From contig JAUWNG010000009.1 in assembly GCA_030612765.1 (NCBI GenBank), positions 1 through 51,936 of the forward strand: a stretch of DNA of 51,936 nucleotides, written 5' to 3'. The position numbers and the translations under genes were made by a program. The DNA comes from Planctomycetota bacterium. GTDB taxonomy: Bacteria; Planctomycetota; Planctomycetia; Pirellulales; Thermoguttaceae. The notes beneath the pieces were generated by a model, which was not told the DNA's origin, searched no databases, and saw only the letters and a program-made list of their open reading frames with translations. Below are positions 40,759 through 48,338 of this stretch, piece by piece (within the stretch, counting starts at the first letter, position 1; each line of letters opens with the position of its first letter).

Positions 40759-42330
40759 ATGTTGAAAGTCAAAAGTGTTGTGAGTGTTATTGTGCTGCTG
40801 TGCCTGACGTCGGCGGCCGGCCACGCGGAAACCGTAGTCTGTCCCGTGAACGCGGACACCTACATGGTGCCTGGGATGGGTGGAAACGGCTATCCGATCA
40901 ACACCCAGGTCAAATCGATGGCGGACTGGCTGACCATTCCGGCCCTTGTGGGATTCGATCTGGAAAACCTGGGTGCTCACTCTGGAAACGACGTGGTCTC
41001 GGCCAAGTTCAAGTTCTATCGACTTGACTCCGACGGCACCATGATGAGTCCCGCGACCGCGCCGGCGGGAACGGACTTCACGGCGACCATCCACGCCCTG
41101 GATGATACCGTGATGTTGACCGAAGACCTGCTTGGCGGCTACTATGGCGTCATCAATTTCGGCAACAGACCCGGCGTACTCGGTACCGGCTATTCGGTGA
41201 GCAACGATACGGGCCCCAATAGCTGGGCCGAGGCGGACATCACCCAAATTGTCATAGATTGGCTTGATGGCAACTACGTAAACAACGGCATCGAGTTCCA
41301 AGACGATCCCGGTCCTTCTCCGGATAACTACGTGTGGTACTGGAGTTCTATCCAGAATGCCGACAACCACCCGTATCTGGAAGTCGACGTTGTTCCCGAG
41401 CCGTCCACCGTCGTTTTGCTTGGCATGGCCGGCTTGTTGGCGCTGTTGGCTACGATACGGAGACGCCGCAAGACATGCGCGCTCGTCGTTTTGAGTTTGT
41501 CAGTGGGATTGGGTGTCGCCGATGCTTCGGCCCACACCACGTGGATCCAAAGCACGTGCTATCGGCTGCAAGAGCCGGGAGCAACCAGGGTGTATCTCAA
41601 CTGGGGGCATTATCTGCCCATTGACGATCCGATCTCGCACGAACAGATCAAGAGCATCGTGCTGTACGCCCCCGGCGGCCGGCATATTACCCAAACCGTC
41701 GAGCCCGGCAAATCATATCATCCTACAATCCTGGAACTCGACAAACCGGGATCGTACGTTGCCGGCTTCGAGACGAAGCCCGGGTACTACACGATGTACG
41801 TCGGCCGCGACAAGAAGATTCACCACAAGCTCGCCCCAATGAGCGAAGTGGCCGACGAGGCCGACAAGATCATCCATTCGGTTTACTACTCGCAATTCGG
41901 CAAGGTGCTTTTGGACGTTGGGCCGGGCGATGATACGGCGTTGAAACCGATCGGTCACGTCTTGGAAATCGTGCCCGAGACCCATCCAGCCGGGCTGGCG
42001 ACGGGAGATACTTTCCGGTTCCGCGTGTTGCGAGACGGAAAGCTCCTTGAAGGACCGGCGACGTTGGACGTCAGCTACCTGGGTTACTCGACCGGCATGG
42101 ACGACTTCTTCATTAAGGGCCGCCCCGTCTCCAATGGGCGCGGTTCATTCAATGTTTCCAGGGCTGGAGTCTGGTACGTGCGAGTAAAAACCAAGACGCC
42201 GGCGCCGGCGGAACAAAAGGGAAAGTACCAGGCGCTGACGCGCACGGCTACGTTGGTCTTCCAGGTGGATACTCCTAAGCCCAAGGAAGTTAGCCCAAAC
42301 AATAAGCCGCTTGCGGCTTCGCAACAATAA
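40759..42330 (+). CDS. Fusion of a PEP-CTERM protein and a DUF4198 metal-binding protein
   Basis: A 523-residue open frame made of two exported proteins. Residues 1-238: signal peptide ([23 protein letters not shown]), a domain paralogous to the preceding protein ([27 protein letters not shown]), and a complete PEP-CTERM signal with VPEP at 212-215, a hydrophobic helix and RRRRK. Residues 240-258 are a second signal-peptide-like stretch ending ADASA. The following His259-TTWIQ starts a DUF4198 domain (to ~505), a periplasmic family tied to Ni/Co or Cu handling in which the new N-terminal His binds metal. The last residues NKPLAASQQ come from a 20-base repeat. AAGGAA precedes the ATG. It is either a real fusion or two genes merged by a lost stop. 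Confidence 0.75.
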   Translation: MLKVKSVVSVIVLLCLTSAAGHAETVVCPVNADTYMVPGMGGNGYPINTQVKSMADWLTIPALVGFDLENLGAHSGNDVVSAKFKFYRLDSDGTMMSPATAPAGTDFTATIHALDDTVMLTEDLLGGYYGVINFGNRPGVLGTGYSVSNDTGPNSWAEADITQIVIDWLDGNYVNNGIEFQDDPGPSPDNYVWYWSSIQNADNHPYLEVDVVPEPSTVVLLGMAGLLALLATIRRRRKTCALVVLSLSVGLGVADASAHTTWIQSTCYRLQEPGATRVYLNWGHYLPIDDPISHEQIKSIVLYAPGGRHITQTVEPGKSYHPTILELDKPGSYVAGFETKPGYYTMYVGRDKKIHHKLAPMSEVADEADKIIHSVYYSQFGKVLLDVGPGDDTALKPIGHVLEIVPETHPAGLATGDTFRFRVLRDGKLLEGPATLDVSYLGYSTGMDDFFIKGRPVSNGRGSFNVSRAGVWYVRVKTKTPAPAEQKGKYQALTRTATLVFQVDTPKPKEVSPNNKPLAASQQ

Positions 42331-42343
42331 CCAACTGACTACG

Positions 42344-43225
42344 ATGATGATTCGTTTGAACAAGTTGCATCGACACGGTTTTACGTTAATCGAGTTGCTG
42401 GTGGTCATTACGATCATCGGCATTTTGATTGCGTTGTTGCTGCCGGCGGTGCAGGCGGCCCGGGAGGCGGCGCGAAGAATGCAGTGCAGCAACAACCTGA
42501 AACAGATCGCGTTGGCCGCGCACTTGTATGAAAACACGTACGATTGCCTGCCGCCCGCGCGACTGAAAAACGACTACGGCAGCACGTTTTTCATTCTGTT
42601 GCCGTTTCTGGAGCAAGCGGCTTCGTACGTGCGGTACGATCCGGAGAAGGGCATATTGGATCCGGCGAACAGCGGCGTGGCCGAGACGCGAATCCCCACG
42701 TATCTCTGCCCGTCGATGGTGATTCGGCGAAAAGTGCCCGACTTTCAGTGTGTCGGCGAATTCGGGGCGCCGGGCAGTTACGCAGTCTCTACCGGAACCA
42801 AGCATACACTGCTTGCCCACACCGGCGCGATCATCAGGCCCGAGGAAGGGCCGATAAGTTTTGCCGAGATCAAAGACGGCACGAGCAGCACCCTGATGTT
42901 TGGGGAATTCGATTACGGCCTGGAGGATTTGCCTTGGCTGGGTTGCAAGCCTTCGAGACCGCCTAACGCATGGAGCCGCTCGCAGTGGGCAGTGGGCGTT
43001 CATGGCGGCGGATGGACTTGGGGATCGACGTTCGGAACCTTCAACCCGGACCAATTCATTCTCGGCCAGTCATACGCCTTCAACTTTCGCAGCGAACATC
43101 CCGGCGGGGTCAACTTCGCCCTGGTCGACGGTTCGGTTCGATTCATAGCCGACGATATCGATGCCGGCCTGCTGGACGACCTGGCCACGCGTGCCGGAGG
43201 AGAAGTAATTGCAGGCGATTATTAG
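42344..43225 (+). CDS. DUF1559 protein with prepilin-type N-terminus
   Basis: ~293 residues. Prepilin motif [27 protein letters not shown] is cut between G and F by prepilin peptidase and methylated. The following [21 protein letters not shown] and the C-terminal [19 protein letters not shown] define DUF1559, a family hugely expanded in planctomycetes and thought to build pseudopili or surface fibres through a type II-like system. Start is one of two adjacent ATGs (42344 or 42347), 14 bases after the fusion gene. It is the third gene of the cluster, so it is probably exported under the same control. Confidence 0.92.
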   Translation: MMIRLNKLHRHGFTLIELLVVITIIGILIALLLPAVQAAREAARRMQCSNNLKQIALAAHLYENTYDCLPPARLKNDYGSTFFILLPFLEQAASYVRYDPEKGILDPANSGVAETRIPTYLCPSMVIRRKVPDFQCVGEFGAPGSYAVSTGTKHTLLAHTGAIIRPEEGPISFAEIKDGTSSTLMFGEFDYGLEDLPWLGCKPSRPPNAWSRSQWAVGVHGGGWTWGSTFGTFNPDQFILGQSYAFNFRSEHPGGVNFALVDGSVRFIADDIDAGLLDDLATRAGGEVIAGDY

Positions 43226-43255
43226 TACCACAACCAAGCTTTTTTGGAACGAGTA

Positions 43256-43762
43256 ATGATATCGAGCAACTTATTGCGGATAGAACAGTTTTCCGTATTC
43301 TCCGTGTCCTCCGTGCCTCGGTGGTGTTTTCTTCACTTGTGGCCGGTCTGGGTGGTTGCTTGCCCGATAATGACGGGTTGCAGCGGCCCGGACGGTCCGC
43401 AACGAGTGGCCGTGGAAGGCAAGGTTACCCTGAACGGAGCGCCATTGGCCAAAGGTTCGATTCGTTTTGTGCCGCAACGGCCCGCTCGCGGTCCAAGGGT
43501 CGGCGGCCCGATCGTGGACGGACGTTACAGGCTCGAACAGCCGGGCGGGCCGGTGGTTGGGACAATGCGGGTAGAGATTTGGCCGGACGAGAGCGACCTG
43601 TTGCGCCAAGCCCTCGCCAACCCGACGGAATCCCGCAAACACGCCCCGGCCAAACTTCCGGCAAACCAAATCCCCGTCCGATACAACGACCAATCGAACC
43701 TGGTGGTCGAAACGACTTCCGAAGGCCCCAACCGGTTCGATTTCGAGCTTTTTTCCAAGTAA
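43256..43762 (+). CDS. Transthyretin-like (carboxypeptidase-regulatory) lipoprotein
   Basis: ~168 residues. The N-terminus is long, then hydrophobic (CFLHLWPVWVVACPIMTG) with lipobox ITGC-like MTGC at about 37-40. A short Ig/transthyretin-like domain follows: VAVEGKVTLNGAPLAKGSIRFVPQ, GGPIVDGRYRL and GPVVGTMRVEIWP. This pattern is typical of planctomycete lipoproteins placed after DUF1559 genes. A TTG start 12 bases earlier is possible. The leader-peptide region SVFSVSSVPRWCF is encoded by CCGTGTCCTCCGTGCCTCGG-type DNA that resembles a genomic repeat, an odd origin for a signal sequence. Last gene of the cluster. Confidence 0.8.
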   Translation: MISSNLLRIEQFSVFSVSSVPRWCFLHLWPVWVVACPIMTGCSGPDGPQRVAVEGKVTLNGAPLAKGSIRFVPQRPARGPRVGGPIVDGRYRLEQPGGPVVGTMRVEIWPDESDLLRQALANPTESRKHAPAKLPANQIPVRYNDQSNLVVETTSEGPNRFDFELFSK

Positions 43763-43787
43763 CGTGTTGTGAAATGAAATAATCGTA

Positions 43788-43869
43788 TTTAGCCCCGGGT
43801 GAATACACCCTGGGCAAGCGGACGTTTTGCGGCCAACTCGGCCCGCCGTGTATTCACGGCGGGCTAAAT
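43788..43869. repeat. Palindromic repeat, family C, overlapping the fur stop
   Basis: TTTAGCCCCGGGTGAATACA and TGTATTCACGGCGGGCTAAA are the outer arms. AACGTGTTGTGAAAT stands just to the left. The complement supplies the last residues (FSPP) and the TGA of the fur gene. It also separates the convergent lipoprotein and fur genes. Confidence 0.9.
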
Positions 43870-44387
43870 GTTGGTTTTTTGCTCTGCCGTTGGCTCGCAG
43901 CTGCGGACGATTGCTTCCGCCGGCACTTCGCGCAAATACCCGTCACGAACATGCGATGGCCGAGCACTTGGAACTTGTACTCCTTGGCCACGGCGTCGCG
44001 GATGCGCTCCAACTCGGCGCTGTCGAACTCGATGAGTTGGTTGCAGCTTTGGCAGTAGAGGTGGTCGTGGCTGGGGTAGCCGTACTCGTGCTCGTAGACG
44101 TTTCGCCCGCCGATCTCCATCTTTCGCAACATGCCCGCCTCGACCAGTTCGGCGAGCGCGCGATACACGGTCGGCCGGCTGACCTTCCGCCGGGCCATCA
44201 GGGGGCGCAGATGCTCCATCAACTCATCCGCGTCGAAATGGTCGTGATGGCTGAAGACTTGCTCGACGATCAGCCGCTTCCGGCGGGTGATGCGTTTGCC
44301 GGCGGATTGCAGAAACCGGCCAAACCGCTCCGCCGGAGGCAACTGGACGCGGATCGGTCGAAGGGAAAAAGAACGGCTCTTCGACAT
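43854..44387 (-). CDS. Fur-family transcriptional regulator
   Basis: 177 residues. N-terminal winged helix (about 25-100, HDHFDADELMEHLRPLMARRKVSRPTVYRALAELVEAGML) and C-terminal metal-binding/dimer domain (YGYPSHDHLYCQSCNQLIEF and the second pair CAKC). Metal ligands of sites 1-3 (HHDH, HDH, two CxxC) are present, so it should bind regulatory and structural metal. Ferric, zinc or peroxide sensing cannot be told apart from sequence alone. It overlaps repeat C at its end, which provides the stop codon. Eleven bases downstream of flgM on the same strand, it is probably co-transcribed with it. It is the obvious candidate for the 7-1-7 operator at 39817. Confidence 0.92.
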   Translation of the reverse strand: MSKSRSFSLRPIRVQLPPAERFGRFLQSAGKRITRRKRLIVEQVFSHHDHFDADELMEHLRPLMARRKVSRPTVYRALAELVEAGMLRKMEIGGRNVYEHEYGYPSHDHLYCQSCNQLIEFDSAELERIRDAVAKEYKFQVLGHRMFVTGICAKCRRKQSSAAASQRQSKKPTFSPP

Positions 44388-44398
44388 TGCAGCCAGCC

Positions 44399-44677
44399 TT
44401 ATCCGATCTCGTCGAGCAGCCGCTCGACGGCGACGTTCAGCTTGTCGCGGGTCTCGTAGGCGCCCTCGGCAATCTGTTGCCGGACGGCCTCGACGCGGTC
44501 GCCTCGCATCTCGGGCATCTGCTGGACCTGCTCGACCAGCCGGGCGGCTTCGGAGATGTCCACTTCGTCGGCGATCTGCGGTGCTTCGGGGCGATTCATT
44601 TGTTGTGCCGGCTTCGCTCCGTGGGGAGCGCTAATTGGTTGCGGACCGTGCAGTTGGCTGGGACCGTAAATGTGCAT
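44399..44677 (-). CDS. FlgM-like anti-sigma-28 factor
   Basis: 92 residues. The disordered N-terminus MHIYGPSQLHGPQPISAPH is the planctomycete form; the C-terminal half (about 38-92, DEVDISEAARLVEQVQQMPEMRGDRVEAVRQQIAEGAYETRDKLNVAVERLLDE) fits the FlgM family that holds sigma-28 until the flagellar hook is complete. No flagellar genes lie in the window. It stands directly upstream of fur, so flagellar or sigma-28 status and metal response may be co-expressed. The start ATG 44677 is preceded by only a weak ribosome binding site. Confidence 0.8.
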   Translation of the reverse strand: MHIYGPSQLHGPQPISAPHGAKPAQQMNRPEAPQIADEVDISEAARLVEQVQQMPEMRGDRVEAVRQQIAEGAYETRDKLNVAVERLLDEIG

Positions 44678-45298
44678 TGCTTCTTCTCCACTAAGATAAG
44701 TTGAACAGTCGTCTCATCGGCCGTCGCCCGCTCGCGAAATCACCCAATCGCTCGACGCCCCGCTTGTAGTGAAAACGAGTCCTGGAAAGTATTGTAACGC
44801 CTGTATCGGCACGATTTCTTACCCAATGATGTTTTGCGGAATCATCGGCTGCATTCGATCAACGTCGGCCAGCGGAGAACGCCCCGCAAGGCGTGCGACC
44901 GCAACGGCATTATCGACCGGAACTCTTCCATGAGTTATTCGCAGCGTCGGGATGTTGGCGAATATACTTACAATTCCATTATGCACTGCCGCTGCCCGAC
45001 GGCCAAGCCCGACTTTTTTTCGAGCCGAGAGAGACAAGTGCTTTCCACCGTCCGGCACTGCCAAATTATACGGACATTTACGGATAAAGGTTCAATTGCG
45101 AATGGCTGGCGGGATTATAGGCGATTACCGGAAGCCAGGCAAGATTGATCCGCCCGCACCCCCCCTAATGTATGACGCGCAGGAAGATACTTTGATTTTT
45201 TTGGGTTCAAACGCGGAACTTCTCGTTGCCCCAAGGGTTTACCAGTCTGTGAGGAGTTGTGAGGCGTTCCTTTTTCCCATCCAGTATCGAGGAGGAAA
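44678..45298. other. Long intergenic region
   Basis: 620 bases between leftward flgM and the rightward EF-hand gene. Small frames show no domain or codon pattern that I trust. The end is AT-richer and carries a GAGGAGG ribosome binding site at about 45289. No known RNA gene was recognised. Confidence 0.5.
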
Positions 45299-46540
45299 AT
45301 GATGCAGAGGATTATGATCGGACTGTTGACGGCCGTGGCGGTCGTCGTGTTGCCGTCATATTTGGCGGCGGAGGAAGGAAAACAGCCCCGTCGGCCGCGT
45401 CCCGACGTTCATCGGAAAGGGCCGAATCCCGAGATGATGTTCAAACGTCTCGACGCGAACCGGGACAAGGTGATTACCGCCGACGAGTTGCCTGCCGACA
45501 TGCCCGAGCGGTTTAAGAAGATATTGATTCGGGCGGACGGAAACAAGGATGGCGAGTTGACTCTCGGTGAGCTGCGCAAGGCGTTCAAGCACCGTCGGGA
45601 CGGCCATAAGGCCGGCGGAGCAAAATCTCCGAAGCTGACCGCAAAGGCAATCTTCATCCGTTTGGACAAGGACAAGGACGGGAAACTAAGCTTCGAGGAG
45701 TTTTCCGTCGGCTTGCGCCACCTGCGCCACATTATGGCCGCACGGGCCAACAAGTGGTGCAAACCCACACGGCAGGGTTTTGGGCCGGAGTTCGCCAAGA
45801 AGCATTTTGCCAAAGGGCACAAGCATCACGGCCACGCCAGGTACGCCAAGGTGTACAAGCATCATGACCACAAGTATTACGCTAAAGGCCCCAGGTTTCA
45901 CGGCGGAAACAAGCCTGCCGATGGACCTTGGCGCGTACGCTGCGTATGGTACGGCATGGGACCGTGGCATCCTCCGCACGGTATGCAGTTCGGCATGAAT
46001 CCGTGGCGTATGCGCGGCATGCACTCTGGCATGAACCCGTGGCGCTACCACGGTATGCATTCCGGCATGGGACCGTGGTATCCTCCGCGCGGCATGCAGT
46101 TCGGCATGAACCCCTGGCATCCGCCGGTCAAGATGCAGGCTTGGGGCCAAGGACATCCGGGCAGGAAAAGCCACATGGTGAAGCAGTGGTATCCGGATGG
46201 AAAGAAAAAGCAATGGGCAAAGAAGCCCAAGGCCAAGAAACCCAAGGTCAAGAGTGGCGCCAAGGAGAGGATCATCCGGATCGAGGCCCGGCTGACTGCC
46301 TTGGAGAAGCGGCAGGAAGCCATGTTGGTCGCCATCCAGGAGCAGCAGGCCGCCATGATGGCCGCGCTGCAAAAGACCAACGAGTTGGTCGGCGCCAAGC
46401 TGGCTTCATTGGGCAGACATCAAGAACGAGTCCGTCCGAAGTGGGATAAGGCGAAATCCGAGCGAAAATCGAAGGAACTCGCCAAAGCCGAAAAGAAGGC
46501 CAAACAGCGCCAGAAGCCGCACGATAACGACCGCGACTAA
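45299..46540 (+). CDS. Exported EF-hand protein with His/Met/Trp-rich repeats and coiled coil
   Basis: 413 residues. Signal peptide (MMQRIMIGLLTAVAVVVLPSYLAAEEG). Three EF-hand loops: DANRDKVITADE (52-63), DGNKDGELTLGE (80-91) and DKDKDGKLSFEE (123-134). All keep the calcium positions 1, 3, 5 and 12. A basic His-rich stretch (KGHKHHGHARY, KHHDHKYY) leads into tandem MGPWHPPHGMQFGMNPWR-type repeats (about 210-285) that could bind copper or other metals. A Lys-rich linker and a coiled coil (about 325-380, EARLTALEKRQEAMLVAIQE) end the protein. Calcium-dependent envelope protein is likely. The start follows GAGGAGG. Confidence 0.75.
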   Translation: MMQRIMIGLLTAVAVVVLPSYLAAEEGKQPRRPRPDVHRKGPNPEMMFKRLDANRDKVITADELPADMPERFKKILIRADGNKDGELTLGELRKAFKHRRDGHKAGGAKSPKLTAKAIFIRLDKDKDGKLSFEEFSVGLRHLRHIMAARANKWCKPTRQGFGPEFAKKHFAKGHKHHGHARYAKVYKHHDHKYYAKGPRFHGGNKPADGPWRVRCVWYGMGPWHPPHGMQFGMNPWRMRGMHSGMNPWRYHGMHSGMGPWYPPRGMQFGMNPWHPPVKMQAWGQGHPGRKSHMVKQWYPDGKKKQWAKKPKAKKPKVKSGAKERIIRIEARLTALEKRQEAMLVAIQEQQAAMMAALQKTNELVGAKLASLGRHQERVRPKWDKAKSERKSKELAKAEKKAKQRQKPHDNDRD

Positions 46541-46572
46541 AGCCGCATTTTTCACCACACGAGAAAAATTGA

Positions 46573-46670
46573 CAACAGTGTGCCACTGCTTGCTTGCAAG
46601 CAGTGATTGACGCAAGTTGGCACAACGGCACTGCTTGCAAGCAAGCTGTGGCACACTGTGCGTCACAACG
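46573..46670. repeat. Palindromic repeat, family D
   Basis: ACAGTGTGCCACTGCTTGCT and AGCAAGCTGTGGCACACTGT form the outer arms, with CTTGCTTGCAAGCAG inner symmetry. It is directly after the EF-hand gene and matches 22700-22800. Confidence 0.85.
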
Positions 46671-46842
46671 ATCGCGACTAAAGCTGCATAAGCTCGGTTA
46701 ATATTGACTCTCTGACCTTCACGCCCGGTGTGGAAAATAAATCCTCGCCGGGCTTTTTGTTTGCGCCGAGGTTGATTTGTACCGCCCGAACCATTTTCCG
46801 TCGGTTTCCGTAGCAAGGAATGAGGGCACGAGGGCGAATCCC

Positions 46843-47082
46843 ATGAGCAACAAACCAACTACCGCCGCGGAGAGCGTGCTGATCGGCCGCGAACATTGGG
46901 ACATTCCGGTCCGGGTTGAGTTGCGGCCCTATCTGGATTTCGTCCGTCGGATGGACTGCCAGTTGCGCTGGTTGGCGATTCGATGGTCGCATGCCGCCTC
47001 GCCCGCGGCCAGAAGCATCTGGGACGAACCTCGCGGAGTAGGCGTCGAAAGTCGTTTCCTCCCAAGGCGATGTCCGCCGTAG
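46843..47082 (+). CDS. Hypothetical protein, 79 residues
   Basis: MSNKPTTAAESVLIGREHWD, VRVELRPYLDFVRRMDCQLRWLAIRWSH: an acidic start and an amphipathic, Arg/Trp-rich helix. I recall similar short proteins in other planctomycetes but know no function. The last ~20 residues run toward a repeat region and may be an extension. The codon use looks coding for the first ~60 residues. Surrounded by repeats on both sides, without an operon partner. Confidence 0.45.
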   Translation: MSNKPTTAAESVLIGREHWDIPVRVELRPYLDFVRRMDCQLRWLAIRWSHAASPAARSIWDEPRGVGVESRFLPRRCPP

Positions 47083-47144
47083 GGCTTGTCCCTGGCGCGG
47101 CTCGAAATCCGAGCCTCCCTGTCCGTGCCGCGCCGGGCAAGTCC

Positions 47145-47356
47145 GGGGGACTGGTCCATTTTTCGGCGAGAAAGCGCGTTTTGCGTAAGCGTTCACGGGT
47201 TGGCTGGGGACTGGTCCATTTTTCGGCCGAAAAACGTATTTCGCGGGCAAACGGTTGGCCGAAAACATGGACCTGTCCCCTTCCCGCCCTCAACACTAGC
47301 CCGAAGCGCAAGCGAGGGCAACCCGTTGTCCAACCCTCGCTTGCGCTTCGGGCTAA
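47145..47356. repeat. Family B repeat (doubled) and a long hairpin
   Basis: Two GGGGACTGGTCCATTTTTCG starts at 47146 and 47207 share one GGCCGAAAACATGGACCTGT end, as if one copy inserted in or beside another. Next, CTAGCCCGAAGCGCAAGCGA...TCGCTTGCGCTTCGGGCTAA (47296-47356) is a 24-base-arm hairpin just downstream of the decarboxylase stop, probably ending its transcript. Confidence 0.85.
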
Positions 47357-47380
47357 TGTTCGACTGGTGAAAAATGCCGA

Positions 47381-47935
47381 TTAGAAGATGAACACGGCCG
47401 TGGCAATCACCGTCGTCCACAGTCCGTCCTTGTTTCCTTCGGCGGTCTGGACGCAGGCGCGGGTGTTTACGATCTTGCCGGACATGTGGTAGATTTCTTT
47501 CCGTTGGTCGTAAGCGGTTTCGGGATCGAATTCGATACCCAGCGTGGTGGCCAGCATGGTGGCGGCCATGTCCTCTACCAAGTCGCGCAACCGCGGCTCG
47601 GAGATTCCGAAGTCGTGATGTTCCGAGATGTACCCGTATTGTTCGCCCTGGGCGGGAACGGCCAGGCCGATACCCGCTCCAACCATGCGCGACGGCTCGT
47701 TGGTCGCTGCCTCGGCCAGCACGACGTGGACGATCTGGCCGGGCTGCAATTCGGTCAGGCCGCGCTTTTTGGGAATGACCTTGCAGTGCGGCGGAAAGAT
47801 GCTGGAAACCCGGACGAGATTGAAAACCTCGATGCCGGCGTCGCGCAACGCCAACTCGAAACTTTGCAATTTAGTCCGGTGTTTACCAACTCCTTTGGTA
47901 AAAAACACCTTCTTCGGCGTAAGCGGTTCACCCAT
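47381..47935 (-). CDS. Pyruvoyl-dependent arginine decarboxylase
   Basis: Makes agmatine from arginine for polyamine synthesis. 184 residues, normal length. Family stretches: PKKVFFTKGVGKHRTKLQSFELALRDAGIEVFNLVRVSS, IFPPHCK and GAGIGLAVPAQGEQYGYISE. Self-cleavage between Ser44 and Ser45 (VRVS-SIFPP) should form the pyruvoyl group. The start at 47935 (MGEPLTPKK) has AAGGAA nine bases upstream; an earlier frame start has no support. The putative partner is the deoxyhypusine-synthase-like gene at 50787, which is on the other strand across an accessory insertion. Confidence 0.92.
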   Translation of the reverse strand: MGEPLTPKKVFFTKGVGKHRTKLQSFELALRDAGIEVFNLVRVSSIFPPHCKVIPKKRGLTELQPGQIVHVVLAEAATNEPSRMVGAGIGLAVPAQGEQYGYISEHHDFGISEPRLRDLVEDMAATMLATTLGIEFDPETAYDQRKEIYHMSGKIVNTRACVQTAEGNKDGLWTTVIATAVFIF

Positions 47936-48338
47936 CAATGTTCCTTCAGGGTTGGGGGAGGGGTGGCGGAAGGGTTTGTCCAGCCGCTCTTCGACAGGGC
48001 ACATAAGCTATCCAATTCTCACCTGCCCCGCAAGTAACCGGCACAGAGCAGGAACGCTAATCGCCGCTGATTTTCACTGATGACACGCGCACGCCGGACG
48101 GCTATCTTTATCCAGCCTCCATCTTCGCGCCGATCGACTTGCCCGAATCGGCCCAACGGGCGGTGATGACAGCCGACGGCTGAGCTTCTTCGTCGGGGAA
48201 ATTCCAGGGAGGCCGTCTACATTCAAGGAACCGCGTATGCCGCCCCCGAAATTGCCTCAAAGTTGAAAGTTAAAGTCTGACCCCATTCTGATGACCCCAT
48301 TCTCCTGACCCCATTCTCATTCTCTGCCGTTCTCTGGA
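47936..48338. other. Intergenic region with a possible gene remnant and repeat boundary
   Basis: A plus-strand frame at about 48078-48183 reads TPDGYLYPASIFAPIDLPES and ends in TGA. It lacks a start and looks like a broken piece of a protein gene, family unknown. From 48265 the text GAAAGTTAAAGTCTGACCCC, then two more TGACCCCATTCT units, marks the left border of the HNH-DGQHR island. Confidence 0.45.
48265..48322. repeat. Left border repeat of the HNH-DGQHR island
   Basis: GAAAGTTAAAGTCTGACCCC is the inverse of GGGGTCAGACTTTAATTATT...AACTTTC at 49907-49933. It is followed by two further CTGACCCCATTCT units, one at about 48288 and one at about 48306. Confidence 0.75.

Noticed and set aside
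44834-45148. Open frame of 104 codons in the gap before the EF-hand gene
   Set aside because: No domain, no ribosome binding site, and a composition like non-coding sequence.
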